This document shows positions 9,729 through 18,229 of a stretch of DNA of 64,000 bases, in pieces; position 1 is the first letter of the stretch; each line of letters opens with the position of its first letter. The position numbers and the translations under genes are program-made. The notes beneath the pieces were generated by a model. That model saw only the letters and a program-made list of their open reading frames with translations, searched no databases and was not told where the DNA came from. This DNA comes from Herpetosiphon giganteus (GTDB lineage: Bacteria; Chloroflexota; Chloroflexia; Chloroflexales; Herpetosiphonaceae), in assembly GCF_016907925.1 (NCBI RefSeq), contig NZ_JAFBCZ010000007.1:62001-126000 (forward strand). Reading direction: 5' to 3'.

Positions 9729-10640
9729 TTAGAGCAATTCGCGCCCACCTTGCTCAAGTAATTGCTGGGCTAAATTGGCTCCAAGTGTTTGGGCTTCGCT
9801 CGCAGCGCCAGTTAATTCGCCACGGACTAAGCGGCCATCAAGCGCACCAATCATACCGATTAAGTGCAATTGACCTGCTTGATAGGTGGCAAACGCGCCA
9901 ACTGCCACTTGGCAACCGCCGCCAATCGTGGCCAAAAAGGCTTTTTCGGCTTCGGCAGTGGCCCGCGATTCAGCGTGATCGAGCACCTTGAGCAACTCAG
10001 CCACCCGTTGATCGCCCGCTCTGGCTTCGATGCCCAAAATGCCCTGAGAAACAGCCGGAGTCATTTCGTAGGGATCGAAAAATTGGCTCACCCGATCCAA
10101 TAATCCTAAGCGTTGCAAGCCTGCTGCTGCCAACACAATCGCGTCGTATTGGCCTTCATCGAGCTTGCGTAGCCGCGTATCAACATTGCCGCGAATATCG
10201 ATAATTGTGAGATCTGGGCGTAAGTTGCGCAACTGCGCGGCGCGGCGTGGGCTGCTGGTGCCAACTTTTGCCCCATGGGCTAAATCGGCCAACGTGCGGC
10301 CTTCTGCTCCAACCAAGACATCGCGCGGGTCAGCCCGTTCAGGGTAGGCCGCAATTGTCATGTCGGGAGCCAAAATTGAAGGCAGATCTTTGGCGCTGTG
10401 CACTGCCAAATCGACTTTGCCACTGCGCATGGCATCTTCAATTTCGCTGACAAACAGGCCTTTATCGCCTATCGCCGCCAATGGGCGATCCAAAATCGCA
10501 TCGCCTTTGGTGGTGATATGCTTAAGCTCAATCGTCAAATGTGGATGCGCTGCCAATAACGCATCGCGCATGGCGTGAGTTTGCACCAAGGCCAATTGGC
10601 TTTTGCGGGTTCCAATGGTTAATCTATTCATGCTGTTCAT
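9729..10640 (-). CDS. hemC: Hydroxymethylbilane synthase (porphobilinogen deaminase)
   Basis: Polymerises four porphobilinogens to hydroxymethylbilane. Motifs: LTIGTRKSQLALVQ, FVSEIEDAMRSGKVDLAVHS with KDLPS, GTSSPRRAAQL, DIRGNVDTRLRKL, and IGGGCQVAVGAFA, whose Cys carries the dipyrromethane cofactor. The start is placed at ATG 10640 (MNSMNRL, 303 residues) or 10631. The frame stays open another 77 codons upstream, but that stretch translates spacer repeats (RGQRSGVRDQ) and is not conserved protein. A 159-nt gap separates it from hemD. Confidence 0.95.
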   Translation of the reverse strand: MNSMNRLTIGTRKSQLALVQTHAMRDALLAAHPHLTIELKHITTKGDAILDRPLAAIGDKGLFVSEIEDAMRSGKVDLAVHSAKDLPSILAPDMTIAAYPERADPRDVLVGAEGRTLADLAHGAKVGTSSPRRAAQLRNLRPDLTIIDIRGNVDTRLRKLDEGQYDAIVLAAAGLQRLGLLDRVSQFFDPYEMTPAVSQGILGIEARAGDQRVAELLKVLDHAESRATAEAEKAFLATIGGGCQVAVGAFATYQAGQLHLIGMIGALDGRLVRGELTGAASEAQTLGANLAQQLLEQGGRELL

Positions 10641-10929
10641 TCTTGCTAGCGTAAGCGAATACTTAATGTAGGCCTTGAAGCCTGTTTGTTGATCAGCGGT
10701 TGCCGGAGCCTGATCCCTGACCCCTGACCGCTGGCCCCTCGGTTCTCCACCCTTCCGTCCCGCCAGCGGGATGACGCAGGGGGCTTTAATCCCCCTGCAC
10801 CCCCTCAAGGACAATTTGGGCTTGGTAGGATACTCCCGATGAACCTGAGAATCAGAGGTTTTCAGCCGCAACTGATCCTTCGCAATCTTCGCGATTCCTG
10901 AACCCTAATTCCTGACCGCTGGCCCCTGT
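10641..10929. repeat. Intergenic repeat mosaic (hemH-hemC)
   Basis: Contains CTGACCC-type 7-nt words in two places (about 10693-10741 and 10897-10928), with CTGATCC, CTGACCC, CTGACCG and CTGGCCC as variants. Between them lies a G/C-rich element with CCCGCCAGCGGG and a run of CCCC blocks. The hemC frame stays open through part of this spacer, which explains over-long start predictions. No separate gene is seen. Confidence 0.7.
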
Positions 10930-11847
10930 TTATTGGCCAGTCACGACGGTTTTGAGCAAATCGACAAAGGCCGGATCATCGTTGAGCAAACGAATGCGCT
11001 CAAGTTGCAAGCCTAGTTCATTGGCTTTGTGTTTGCCCTCAATATCAATATCGTACAGAATTTCGAGGTGGTCGCAGACAAAGCCAAACGGCACTTGCAG
11101 CACATATTTTTTGCCTTCAGCAGCCAGTTCGGCCAAGGTATCGAGCACATCAGGCCCCAGCCATGGCTCGCCGGTTTCGCCTTGGCTTTGGTAGGTAAAG
11201 CGCCAATCATGCAATTCGAGCATTTCGGCAATGCCTTTGGCGCTGCCCAGCAACTCCTCTGGATAAGGATCGCCCCACGCCAGCACTCGTTGCGGCAAGC
11301 TGTGAGCGCTAAACAACACTGTTACTTGATCGCGCACCTCGGCAGGAAATAACGATAGGGCTTCGCTGATGCGGCTGGCAATCAAATTGCGGAATTTTGG
11401 CTGTTCCTGCCAGCTATTGATCATTTGCAATTCGATGTTGGTGTTAAATTCTTCGTTGGCGCGATCAACTTGTTTTTGATAGCCGCCAATGCTGATTTTG
11501 GAATAATGCGGGGCCAGCGCCAGCCCAACCACTTTGCTAATGCCATCAGCATTAATTTGCTTGACTACATCGGGAATCAATGGATGCCAATATTTCATGC
11601 CAAAATACACCTGATATTGGTCAGGAAATTCGGCATCAAGTTGGACTTGTAGTTGGTCGGTTACCGATTTGGTTAGGGTGGTGAGTGGCGTATGGCCCCC
11701 AACTGCCCGATAGCGAGCTGAAAGATTTTCGACTTGCTCAGGCGTTGGCATGCGCCCACCACGCACATTGATGTAGTATTGCTCAACTTCATCGATAGCG
11801 TTGGGTGTGCCATAGGCCATCAGCAAGACCGCTGTTTTTGCTGACAT
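10930..11847 (-). CDS. hemH: Ferrochelatase (probably coproporphyrin III ferrochelatase)
   Basis: Inserts ferrous iron into a porphyrin. Motifs: LLMAYGTPN at the N-terminus, YFGMKYWHPLI, VLFSAHSLPQR (metal-site His), and VPFGFVCDHLEILYDID (catalytic Glu). With a HemQ homologue in the same block, established knowledge of the coproporphyrin-dependent pathway favours coproporphyrin III as substrate (CpfC). The start is ATG 11847 (MSAKTAVLLM, 305 residues), preceded by GAGGAAC; an ATG four codons earlier overlaps that RBS. Confidence 0.93.
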   Translation of the reverse strand: MSAKTAVLLMAYGTPNAIDEVEQYYINVRGGRMPTPEQVENLSARYRAVGGHTPLTTLTKSVTDQLQVQLDAEFPDQYQVYFGMKYWHPLIPDVVKQINADGISKVVGLALAPHYSKISIGGYQKQVDRANEEFNTNIELQMINSWQEQPKFRNLIASRISEALSLFPAEVRDQVTVLFSAHSLPQRVLAWGDPYPEELLGSAKGIAEMLELHDWRFTYQSQGETGEPWLGPDVLDTLAELAAEGKKYVLQVPFGFVCDHLEILYDIDIEGKHKANELGLQLERIRLLNDDPAFVDLLKTVVTGQ

Positions 11848-11867
11848 AATGTTCCTCATTCTTAGTT

Positions 11868-12011
11868 ATGATCCACGAAGTGCACGAAGGACACGAAGGC
11901 TTGAAACCGCGAAGAACGCGAAGAGCACGAAGAATTATCTATGTTCTATGCTCTCTGCTCTCTGTTCTCCAATTTCCTGACCCCTAGCCCCTATCCCCCG
12001 ACCCCTATGTT
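11868..12011. repeat. Intergenic repeat mosaic (hemE-hemH)
   Basis: Nine-nt words ending CACGAAG or CGCGAAG (about 11873-11930) are followed by 7-nt CTATGTT/CTATGCT/CTCTGCT words and CCTGACCCCTAGCCCCTAT-like text. The families and order match the spacer at 7.6 kb. No coding potential. Confidence 0.75.
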
Positions 12012-13037
12012 CTATGCTTTATGCTCGTGAACAAACGCCACTAACCGTTCGAGATTGGCAACCGGAGTTTGCGGGTGAATGCCATGGCCAAGGTTGAAAA
12101 TATGGCCTGGGCGACCATCGATTCGGCGCAAAATATCGGCTGCTTGTTCGCGCACATATTCCCACGGCCCGAGCAATACCGCAGGGTCAAGATTGCCTTG
12201 GATGGCTTTATCGTTGCCAATTAATTGCCATGCTTCGTCGATCGGAATCCGCCAATCGGCCCCGAGCACCGAGCCACCATCGTTGCGCATCAATGGCAAC
12301 AAATTGGTTGTGTTGGTGCCAAAGTGAATCAATGGAATGCTGGTTTCTTCACGCAAGGTTTTGAGAATGCGGGCGGTGTAGGGCTGCACAAAGGTTGCAT
12401 AATCGTGGGGGCTTAAACAACCAACCCAGCTATCGAACAGCTGCAAGGCATCAACGCCAGCCGTAAGTTTCACCCGCAAATAGCTAATCGTTAGGTCGGC
12501 CAAGCGCTCCATCAGGGCATGCCACACATTGGGGCTGCCATACATCATGGCTTTGGTATTCAGAAAATTCTTCGAGCCTTTGCCTTCGACCAAGTAGGCC
12601 GCCAAGGTAAATGGTGCGCCAGCAAAGCCAATCAACGGAGTTTGGCCCAATTCTGCTTTGAGCAAATGAATCGATTTGCTAATGTAGGGCACGTCAACTT
12701 CTGGCTCGATTGGCCGAATTCTGCTGACATCAGCCATGGTGCGAATTGGGTTGGCAACCACGGGGCCGATGCTTTCGACCAAATCAACGCCCACGCCGGT
12801 GGCAATCAGCGGAGTCATAATGTCGGCAAACATAATTGCTGCATCAACGCCCAAGCGGCGCACTGGCTGCAAGGTTACTTCAGCACACAATTCTGGCTGA
12901 TAGCAAATATCCATAAAGCCATATTGCTCGCGGATGGCGCGATATTCGGGCAGCGCACGGCCTGCCTGTCGCATAAACCAAACTGGGGTCGTATCCACAG
13001 CTTCACGGCGACAAGCCCGTAAAAATCGATCTTGCAT
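12012..13037 (-). CDS. hemE: Uroporphyrinogen decarboxylase
   Basis: Decarboxylates uroporphyrinogen III to coproporphyrinogen III. Signature PVWFMRQAGRALPEYR sits near the N-terminus. Also visible are FADIMTPL (substrate Asp), GFAGAPFTLAAYLVEG and the C-terminal FNLGHGIHP. The start is ATG 13037 (MQDRFLRA, 341 residues, family length) with AAAGGATAG upstream. A 32-residue longer frame has no family support. The 97-nt gap to hemQ suggests co-transcription. Confidence 0.95.
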   Translation of the reverse strand: MQDRFLRACRREAVDTTPVWFMRQAGRALPEYRAIREQYGFMDICYQPELCAEVTLQPVRRLGVDAAIMFADIMTPLIATGVGVDLVESIGPVVANPIRTMADVSRIRPIEPEVDVPYISKSIHLLKAELGQTPLIGFAGAPFTLAAYLVEGKGSKNFLNTKAMMYGSPNVWHALMERLADLTISYLRVKLTAGVDALQLFDSWVGCLSPHDYATFVQPYTARILKTLREETSIPLIHFGTNTTNLLPLMRNDGGSVLGADWRIPIDEAWQLIGNDKAIQGNLDPAVLLGPWEYVREQAADILRRIDGRPGHIFNLGHGIHPQTPVANLERLVAFVHEHKA

Positions 13038-13134
13038 AGTGATTGTTCTATCCTTTGATGGTTGATGAATCGTTGCGATCAAAAAGCCGAGCCAGCATTG
13101 GGCATTGCGCGCCAAATCTGGCTCGGCTGACAAA

Positions 13135-13833
13135 CTAAATCATTGCCAAGGCTTCGCGAATTGGTCGATTGACCCCGGTGATAATTGGCGTGTCGTTGAG
13201 CGTATAGCGGCGGGCTTCGGTCGAGCGCAGCGCAATCACCAATTCTTCAAAGCGGGGCAAGCTATCGGTTTCGTAGGCCACAATAAATTCATGGTCATCG
13301 ATACCGGTGGTGTAGAGCAACACTTGGCGTACATCTGCATACTCATGGCCAACCCGAATGTGCTCATTCATCATGCCTTGGCGGGCATCGCGGCTCATCA
13401 AATACCATTCTTTGGTTTTGCTGAAGGGATAAACAATCAAATATGGTTCACGATCTTCGAGGTCGATCGCTTGCTCTTGGGTGGTTGGGCGCTTGGTGTA
13501 ATTGGAAGTACGGGTAAAGCCATAGTAAAGGTTGGTTTGCTCAAAATAGGCTCCGATGCCAGTTTGCAGTAAGCGGCTGGTCATCTCTTGCATAGCAACT
13601 GGCGAGGTGCCTTTGCGCCACAGCAACAAATCGGAATTGAGCTTAAAGCCAATCGTGCTATACGAATAGGTCACGATCGAAGGATAGGCCTCTTCGACCA
13701 CTTGGGCAAACTGTTCGCGCAAGTCTTCGCGGGCTGCTGCTGGCAAGCGTCGCCATTCGGGTGCAGCCTTGAAGGTGGTATATTGAACAAACAATTGGCC
13801 TTCGGTTGAATTTGGCAATTTAACGTCTTCCAT
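13135..13833 (-). CDS. hemQ: Coproheme decarboxylase (chlorite dismutase family)
   Basis: Member of the chlorite dismutase/HemQ family (232 residues). In the heme operons of monoderm bacteria it decarboxylates coproheme to heme b. Motifs: LRSTEARRYTLNDTPIITG at the C-terminus, VYPFSKTKEWYLM (substrate-binding Tyr and Lys) and MMNEHIRVGHEY with the likely proximal His. No chlorite-dismutase distal Arg context was identified, so the heme-synthetic role is preferred. It lies between hemA and hemE on the same strand. Confidence 0.9.
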   Translation of the reverse strand: MEDVKLPNSTEGQLFVQYTTFKAAPEWRRLPAAAREDLREQFAQVVEEAYPSIVTYSYSTIGFKLNSDLLLWRKGTSPVAMQEMTSRLLQTGIGAYFEQTNLYYGFTRTSNYTKRPTTQEQAIDLEDREPYLIVYPFSKTKEWYLMSRDARQGMMNEHIRVGHEYADVRQVLLYTTGIDDHEFIVAYETDSLPRFEELVIALRSTEARRYTLNDTPIITGVNRPIREALAMI

Positions 13834-13879
13834 GGAAGTTTAATTCCTTTATAACAGTGATGGCCCTAACCATCTGAGC

Positions 13880-15127
13880 TTATGCGATTGCCTCAAAATC
13901 GAGGCGAAACAATTGCTGTGCGGCGTGCGCCAGCTGTGGGCTGGCAGCAGTATCTTTAATCGCCCGCATCGGCTGATGTAATAATTTATTGATAATCGCG
14001 CTGGTCAAAGCTGAAACCGCAGCCTGTTCTTGCTCGGAAAGATCCAAGCGTGCCAAGGCGCGTTCAAGCTCAGCCAACCGAATTGCTTCGGCATGGGCGC
14101 GTAAGGCGCGAATCGTTGGCAAGACAGCTTGGGTTGACCACCACTCTTGCCATTTGAACAATTCGCGTTCGACGATCGTTTCGGCTCCGGCCACTTCGGC
14201 TGCTTTGCTGGCGCGATTGCGCTCACAGATTGCCTGCATATCATCGACATCGTAGAGCCAAACATCGGCCAGCGCCCCAATATGGCGATCAATATCGCGG
14301 GGCACTGCCAAATCGAGCAGTACCCATGGGCGTTGGCGTTGCGCTTGCAAGGCTTGGGCCTGTTCCAAATCAAGCATCAACTCAGGCGACGAGGTACAGC
14401 TAATTACCACATCGCTGGCTTGTAAGGTTGGCAGCAATTCGCTCATCGGCTTGGCAACAACCTTGTGATGCTCGGCCAAACGGGCAGCCCGTTCAAAGGT
14501 GCGGCTCAGCACGGTGATGTTGCTGGTATGTTCGAGATAGTGTTTGAGTGCCAACTCGCCAGTGCGGCCCGCCCCAATAATCACCACCGAACGATTGCTA
14601 AGCTCGATGTGTTGGCGGGCCAGGCTAAGGCCAACCGAAACCACAGATAATTGAGCATGGGCCAATTGGGTTTCGGTGCGTACTAGCTTGCCCGTTGTCA
14701 GCGCTGCCTGAATCAAACGATGCATGGTTGTGCCCAACAGCTCGGTTTGTTGGGCGGCGTTATAGGCAGTTTTGATTTGGCTTAAAATTTGAGCCTCGCC
14801 CAATGCCATTGAATCTAAGCCCGAAGCCACCCGAAACAGGTGACGCACTGCATCGTCATCGATATAGGTATACAAATGGGGCATCAATTCATCAAGATCG
14901 ATGAAGCGTTGCTGGGCTAAAAATTGGCGCAACGAACGCCCGCCATCAGCCTCAGCCACCAGCGCATACAATTCCACCCGATTGCAGGTTGAGAGGATAA
15001 AGCCCTCAACGGCAATCTGGCCAAGATTATTCAGAGCTTGAGCTAACTCAGCCTCGGCAAAGGCGATTCGCTCGCGAATTGAAATTGGGGCCGTGCGTTG
15101 ATGTGCCCCCACAACCACCAGTTGCAC
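13880..15127 (-). CDS. hemA: Glutamyl-tRNA reductase
   Basis: First committed C5-pathway step: NADPH reduction of glutamyl-tRNA to glutamate-1-semialdehyde. It has LVVVGAHQRTAPISIRER at the start, ILSTCNRVELYA with the catalytic Cys, FRVASGLDSMALGEAQIL, VVIIGAGRTGELALKHY (nucleotide binding) and a C-terminal helical dimerisation region. 415 residues, family length. It is the first enzyme gene of the heme block, 93 nt downstream of the MerR-like regulator. Confidence 0.95.
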   Translation of the reverse strand: MQLVVVGAHQRTAPISIRERIAFAEAELAQALNNLGQIAVEGFILSTCNRVELYALVAEADGGRSLRQFLAQQRFIDLDELMPHLYTYIDDDAVRHLFRVASGLDSMALGEAQILSQIKTAYNAAQQTELLGTTMHRLIQAALTTGKLVRTETQLAHAQLSVVSVGLSLARQHIELSNRSVVIIGAGRTGELALKHYLEHTSNITVLSRTFERAARLAEHHKVVAKPMSELLPTLQASDVVISCTSSPELMLDLEQAQALQAQRQRPWVLLDLAVPRDIDRHIGALADVWLYDVDDMQAICERNRASKAAEVAGAETIVERELFKWQEWWSTQAVLPTIRALRAHAEAIRLAELERALARLDLSEQEQAAVSALTSAIINKLLHQPMRAIKDTAASPQLAHAAQQLFRLDFEAIA

Positions 15128-15220
15128 AGTAAACTCCCAGTAAAAAGCAAAGCGCTATTTGCATCGAGCGCAATCATCATGAAACTTTAACGTTTGATCG
15201 ATGCCAATTGAGGTTTGCAC

Positions 15221-15844
15221 TTACGAGCCTGCTTGTTCAAAACCTTCGATTGTTCCGAGCAGCGTTGCATCCATAAACAAATCGAGGCGTGTCCGCAGTT
15301 CTACGACGGTTGCCACATCGATTGGACGGGTCGATTGTGGCTTGGCCAACTGGGCAAACGCCCGCCGAAAAAACAGAAAGGCCTCAACCGTATCGTGCAT
15401 CGAGACCCCCATTTCGCGGGCTTCGCGCCCATAGGTGGCCCCGACCGCCTTGGCTTCAGCCAAAATCCGTTCATCAAGCTCATTGCTGTTGACATATTGC
15501 ATCAACATCCCAAATAAGCGCTGGCCTAAGCCACGCATGCGCTCGGTGGTTGGGTTGGTGTCAAAGCGGGCATGCCAGCCTTGGCCCATCAACTCGCGTG
15601 TATCAAGATGCCAATGGCGGGTTTGGCCCAATTCGGGCACTGGCTGATGATCAGGCTGTTGCTGATTGACCATGCGTTCAACTGCTGCCCGCTGAAAGCG
15701 GCGATGGCCGCCAAGCGTGCGTTTGGTTGGCACTAAACCAGCATCGCCCCAACGGCGAACCGTTGAAGGCGCAACCCCCAGCAAATCGCTGGCCTCGCTC
15801 AGTGAGATCCATTCTGGATCGATGTCGATACTTAATTCTGTCAT
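15221..15844 (-). CDS. MerR/BldC-like regulator with C-terminal helical sensor-like domain
   Basis: A 207-residue protein. Residues about 10-60 form a MerR-type DNA-binding domain: ISLSEASDLLGVAPSTVRRW, then TLGGHRRF, the wing pattern of BldC-like proteins and anti-repressors. The rest (about 75-200) is alpha-helical and ends HDTVEAFLFFRRAFAQL, resembling the RsbRD-type N-terminal helical domain; no Cys cluster or B12 motif is seen. It is first in the heme block, so heme or heme-stress control is inferred. Its own upstream region carries 9-bp-spaced AATCTA repeats. Confidence 0.75.
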   Translation of the reverse strand: MTELSIDIDPEWISLSEASDLLGVAPSTVRRWGDAGLVPTKRTLGGHRRFQRAAVERMVNQQQPDHQPVPELGQTRHWHLDTRELMGQGWHARFDTNPTTERMRGLGQRLFGMLMQYVNSNELDERILAEAKAVGATYGREAREMGVSMHDTVEAFLFFRRAFAQLAKPQSTRPIDVATVVELRTRLDLFMDATLLGTIEGFEQAGS

Positions 15845-15845
15845 G

Positions 15846-15883
15846 AATCTATAAAATCTACCAAATCTACCATTGAAAATCTA
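15846..15883. promoter_or_regulatory. AATCTA direct repeats upstream of the regulator
   Basis: AATCTA (TAGATT on the gene strand) occurs at 15846, 15855, 15864 and 15878. Three copies are exactly 9 bp apart and the fourth 14 bp further. They lie directly before the regulator ATG at 15844. BldC-type MerR proteins are known to bind AT-rich direct repeats as head-to-tail multimers, so an autoregulatory operator is plausible. Binding is inferred. Confidence 0.45.
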
Positions 15884-16050
15884 TCACTGGTATTGTATCT
15901 AAAAGCTGCTTGAGTGTCTAGTTGACAAAACACGCAATTAACGACACGTCACAATTGCTAACAATTGCTGCAACCTTCGGCCACGTAGCGCGTAAGGCTC
16001 TCAGCAATTGGGATGAGCGCGGTACTAGTAGAGTCTATAAATTTGGCATA

Positions 16051-16080
16051 TTGTCGATTTAGTAGGCCTGCTGGTATAAT
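16051..16080 (+). promoter_or_regulatory. Candidate promoter of the subtilase gene
   Basis: TTGTCG (16051-16056), an 18-nt spacer, and TATAAT (16075-16080) preceded by TG (TGGTATAAT). It is 61 nt before the ATG at 16141. The rest of the intergenic stretch (15884-16140) shows no gene. Confidence 0.6.
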
Positions 16081-16140
16081 AGACCCTTGTAGAGGAGAAC
16101 CGACTCTCCCCACTTTTAACTGAAATGAGTGAGGCACCGT

Positions 16141-18054
16141 ATGCAACGAACCGTTCGCATGGGGTTGCTGTTGCTGTTAGCGTTTGGATTCATGCCCTTG
16201 ATTCAACGCCCAGCTCAAGCAGCATCCTTCGATGATCAGATTATTGCCGATGAGATTCTGGTAACGTTTAATAATGGCTATCGCGTCAGTGCGAATGGTG
16301 CATTCTTTGAAGGTTCGAAGGCTTTAAAAAATGGGCTAGGCATTGGCCCATTGTTGGCAACCAATCAGCTTGATGGCGTTGGCCAAGTTGCGATGCTAAA
16401 ACTACCTGCTGGCAGCAATGGCGATGCAAAAATTGCTCAATTGCTCAAAAATCCAGCTGTGCGCTATGCTGAATACAACGCAGTGCGCAAAACGCTTGTC
16501 GACCCTAACGATGAATATTATGCAGAGCAATGGGGCTTACCCAAAATTGGAGCCAATGGCGCTTGGGATATGACCCAAGGCAATGGCTTGGTGATTGCAA
16601 TTATTGATACTGGGGTTTCAATCACCCACCCCGACTTAGCAGGGCACGTATTGCCTGGCTATAACGCCTTAGAAAATAATGGCAATAGCCACGATGATGA
16701 AGGCCACGGTACGGCCATGGCTGGGATTGCCGCCGCCGTGACCAATAACGGTCAAGGCGTGGCTGGTCTCTGCTGGAACTGCCAAATCTTGCCAGTGAAA
16801 GTGCTCAACAGCGAAGGCGAAGGTACCGCAGCCGATATTATCGAAGGCATGTATTGGGCTGCCGATAATGGGGCGCGAATCATTAGCATGAGCTTGGGCG
16901 GCCCACGAGCTACGCAAGCCGAACAAGATGCTGTCAATTATATTTATAACAAAAATATTCCGCTGTTTGCCTCAGCTGGCAACTCAGGCAATAAAGGCAA
17001 CCCAACGATCTATCCTGCTGCTTTTGATCATGTGATTGCGGTTGGGGCAACCAACACCCAAGATAAAGTTGCAAGTTTCTCCTCGTATGGCAATTATGTT
17101 GATATTGCCGCTCCAGGGGTAAATATTGCCAGTACTGCCTTGGATCGTGATGGCTATGAGCTTGGTAGCGGCACCTCGCCTGCCTGTCCGTTTGTAGCTG
17201 GTACGGCTGCGCTCGCCTTGAGCGTTTGGCCTGAATTGACTGTTGATCAAATTGAAAAATTGATTACTGGCAGCGCAGTTGATATTCTGACTCCTGGCAA
17301 GGATGTTTATAGCGGGTATGGACGGCTTGATACCTACAAGACCGTACAAAATGCTGTGTTGCGCACCATTCCTGGTGAACCACAACCACAGCCACCAACC
17401 CCGCCAGCTCCTCAGCCGCCAACCCCAGAGCCACAGCCAGGCAATCCTGCGTTTGTGCCTGTTGGTGCGCCACCATTGCCTGCTCCAGTCGGCGAAGTAT
17501 ACTTCCCTGAAACCGGCCACAATTTGCGCGGCGAATTCAAAAACTATTGGGATCGTAACGGCGGTTTGGCCGTATTCGGCTACCCAATCAGCGAAGAATT
17601 TGTTGAACAAACGCCCGAAGGCTCGTTTACAGTGCAATATTTCGAGCGCCAACGCTTTGAATTTCACCCTGAAAAAGCTGCCCCATACAACGTATTGTTG
17701 GGTCGCTTAGGTGATTCAGTCTTGCGCGATCGGGGCGATGATTGGTTCACTTTCCCCAAAGGCCAACCAGAAGCTGGCTGTCTCTATTTCGAGCAAACCC
17801 AACACAAAGTTTGTGGCGAGTTCCGCAAATATTGGGAAAACAATGGGCTGAATGATCCTGCCTTGAGCAAATATGATCGTAGCCTGCAATTGTTTGGCTT
17901 GCCATTATCAGAGCCAACCACCGAAACCAACCGCGATGGCGCAACCGTCACTACTCAATGGTTTGAACGCGGGCGCTTCGAATATCACGAAGGTAGCGGT
18001 GTGCTGCTTGGGTTGTTGGCCAAGGAATATGCCAACAATCGTAATTGGCGCTAA
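16141..18054 (+). CDS. Secreted subtilisin-like serine protease with C-terminal FGYP repeats
   Basis: A 637-residue secreted S8 peptidase. The signal peptide covers about residues 1-27, ending near AQA. A propeptide-like segment follows, then the catalytic domain with Asp in AIIDTGVS (about 155), His in DEGHGTAMAGI (about 189) and Ser in GSGTSPACPFVAG (about 346). The Ser motif is GTSPAC rather than the common GTSMA. A proline-rich linker (about 418-440) leads to two repeats built on F..YW..NGGL.VFGYPI, QYFER.RFE.HPE and VLLGRLG. The next two genes carry the same repeat. The start is ATG 16141, with GTGAGG upstream. Likely a degradative exoenzyme. Confidence 0.9.
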   Translation: MQRTVRMGLLLLLAFGFMPLIQRPAQAASFDDQIIADEILVTFNNGYRVSANGAFFEGSKALKNGLGIGPLLATNQLDGVGQVAMLKLPAGSNGDAKIAQLLKNPAVRYAEYNAVRKTLVDPNDEYYAEQWGLPKIGANGAWDMTQGNGLVIAIIDTGVSITHPDLAGHVLPGYNALENNGNSHDDEGHGTAMAGIAAAVTNNGQGVAGLCWNCQILPVKVLNSEGEGTAADIIEGMYWAADNGARIISMSLGGPRATQAEQDAVNYIYNKNIPLFASAGNSGNKGNPTIYPAAFDHVIAVGATNTQDKVASFSSYGNYVDIAAPGVNIASTALDRDGYELGSGTSPACPFVAGTAALALSVWPELTVDQIEKLITGSAVDILTPGKDVYSGYGRLDTYKTVQNAVLRTIPGEPQPQPPTPPAPQPPTPEPQPGNPAFVPVGAPPLPAPVGEVYFPETGHNLRGEFKNYWDRNGGLAVFGYPISEEFVEQTPEGSFTVQYFERQRFEFHPEKAAPYNVLLGRLGDSVLRDRGDDWFTFPKGQPEAGCLYFEQTQHKVCGEFRKYWENNGLNDPALSKYDRSLQLFGLPLSEPTTETNRDGATVTTQWFERGRFEYHEGSGVLLGLLAKEYANNRNWR

Positions 18055-18068
18055 AGTAGTTTATAATG

Positions 18069-18103
18069 GCTGAAGCCAGCAGATCTCTTGGGCTGGCTTC
18101 AGC
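18069..18103 (+). terminator. Hairpin after the protease gene
   Basis: GCTGAAGCCAGC (18069-18080) pairs with GCTGGCTTCAGC (18092-18103), 12 bp. No clear T-run follows, so it may stabilise the 3' end or terminate weakly. Confidence 0.45.
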
Positions 18104-18229
18104 ATCTCATACATGGGAAACGCTGCTCGATTCGGTTGTGAGAGAACAACCGCCAATGGCATCCAACTTGATGAAGAGTTGCGTTAAGTAGGTTTTAGGC
18201 TGCCGAGAGCAGCATATTTGGAGGACTTT

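Noticed and set aside
16984..17667. 227-codon minus-strand frame inside the subtilase gene
   Set aside because: Antisense shadow of a protein with complete catalytic motifs; no independent start signal.
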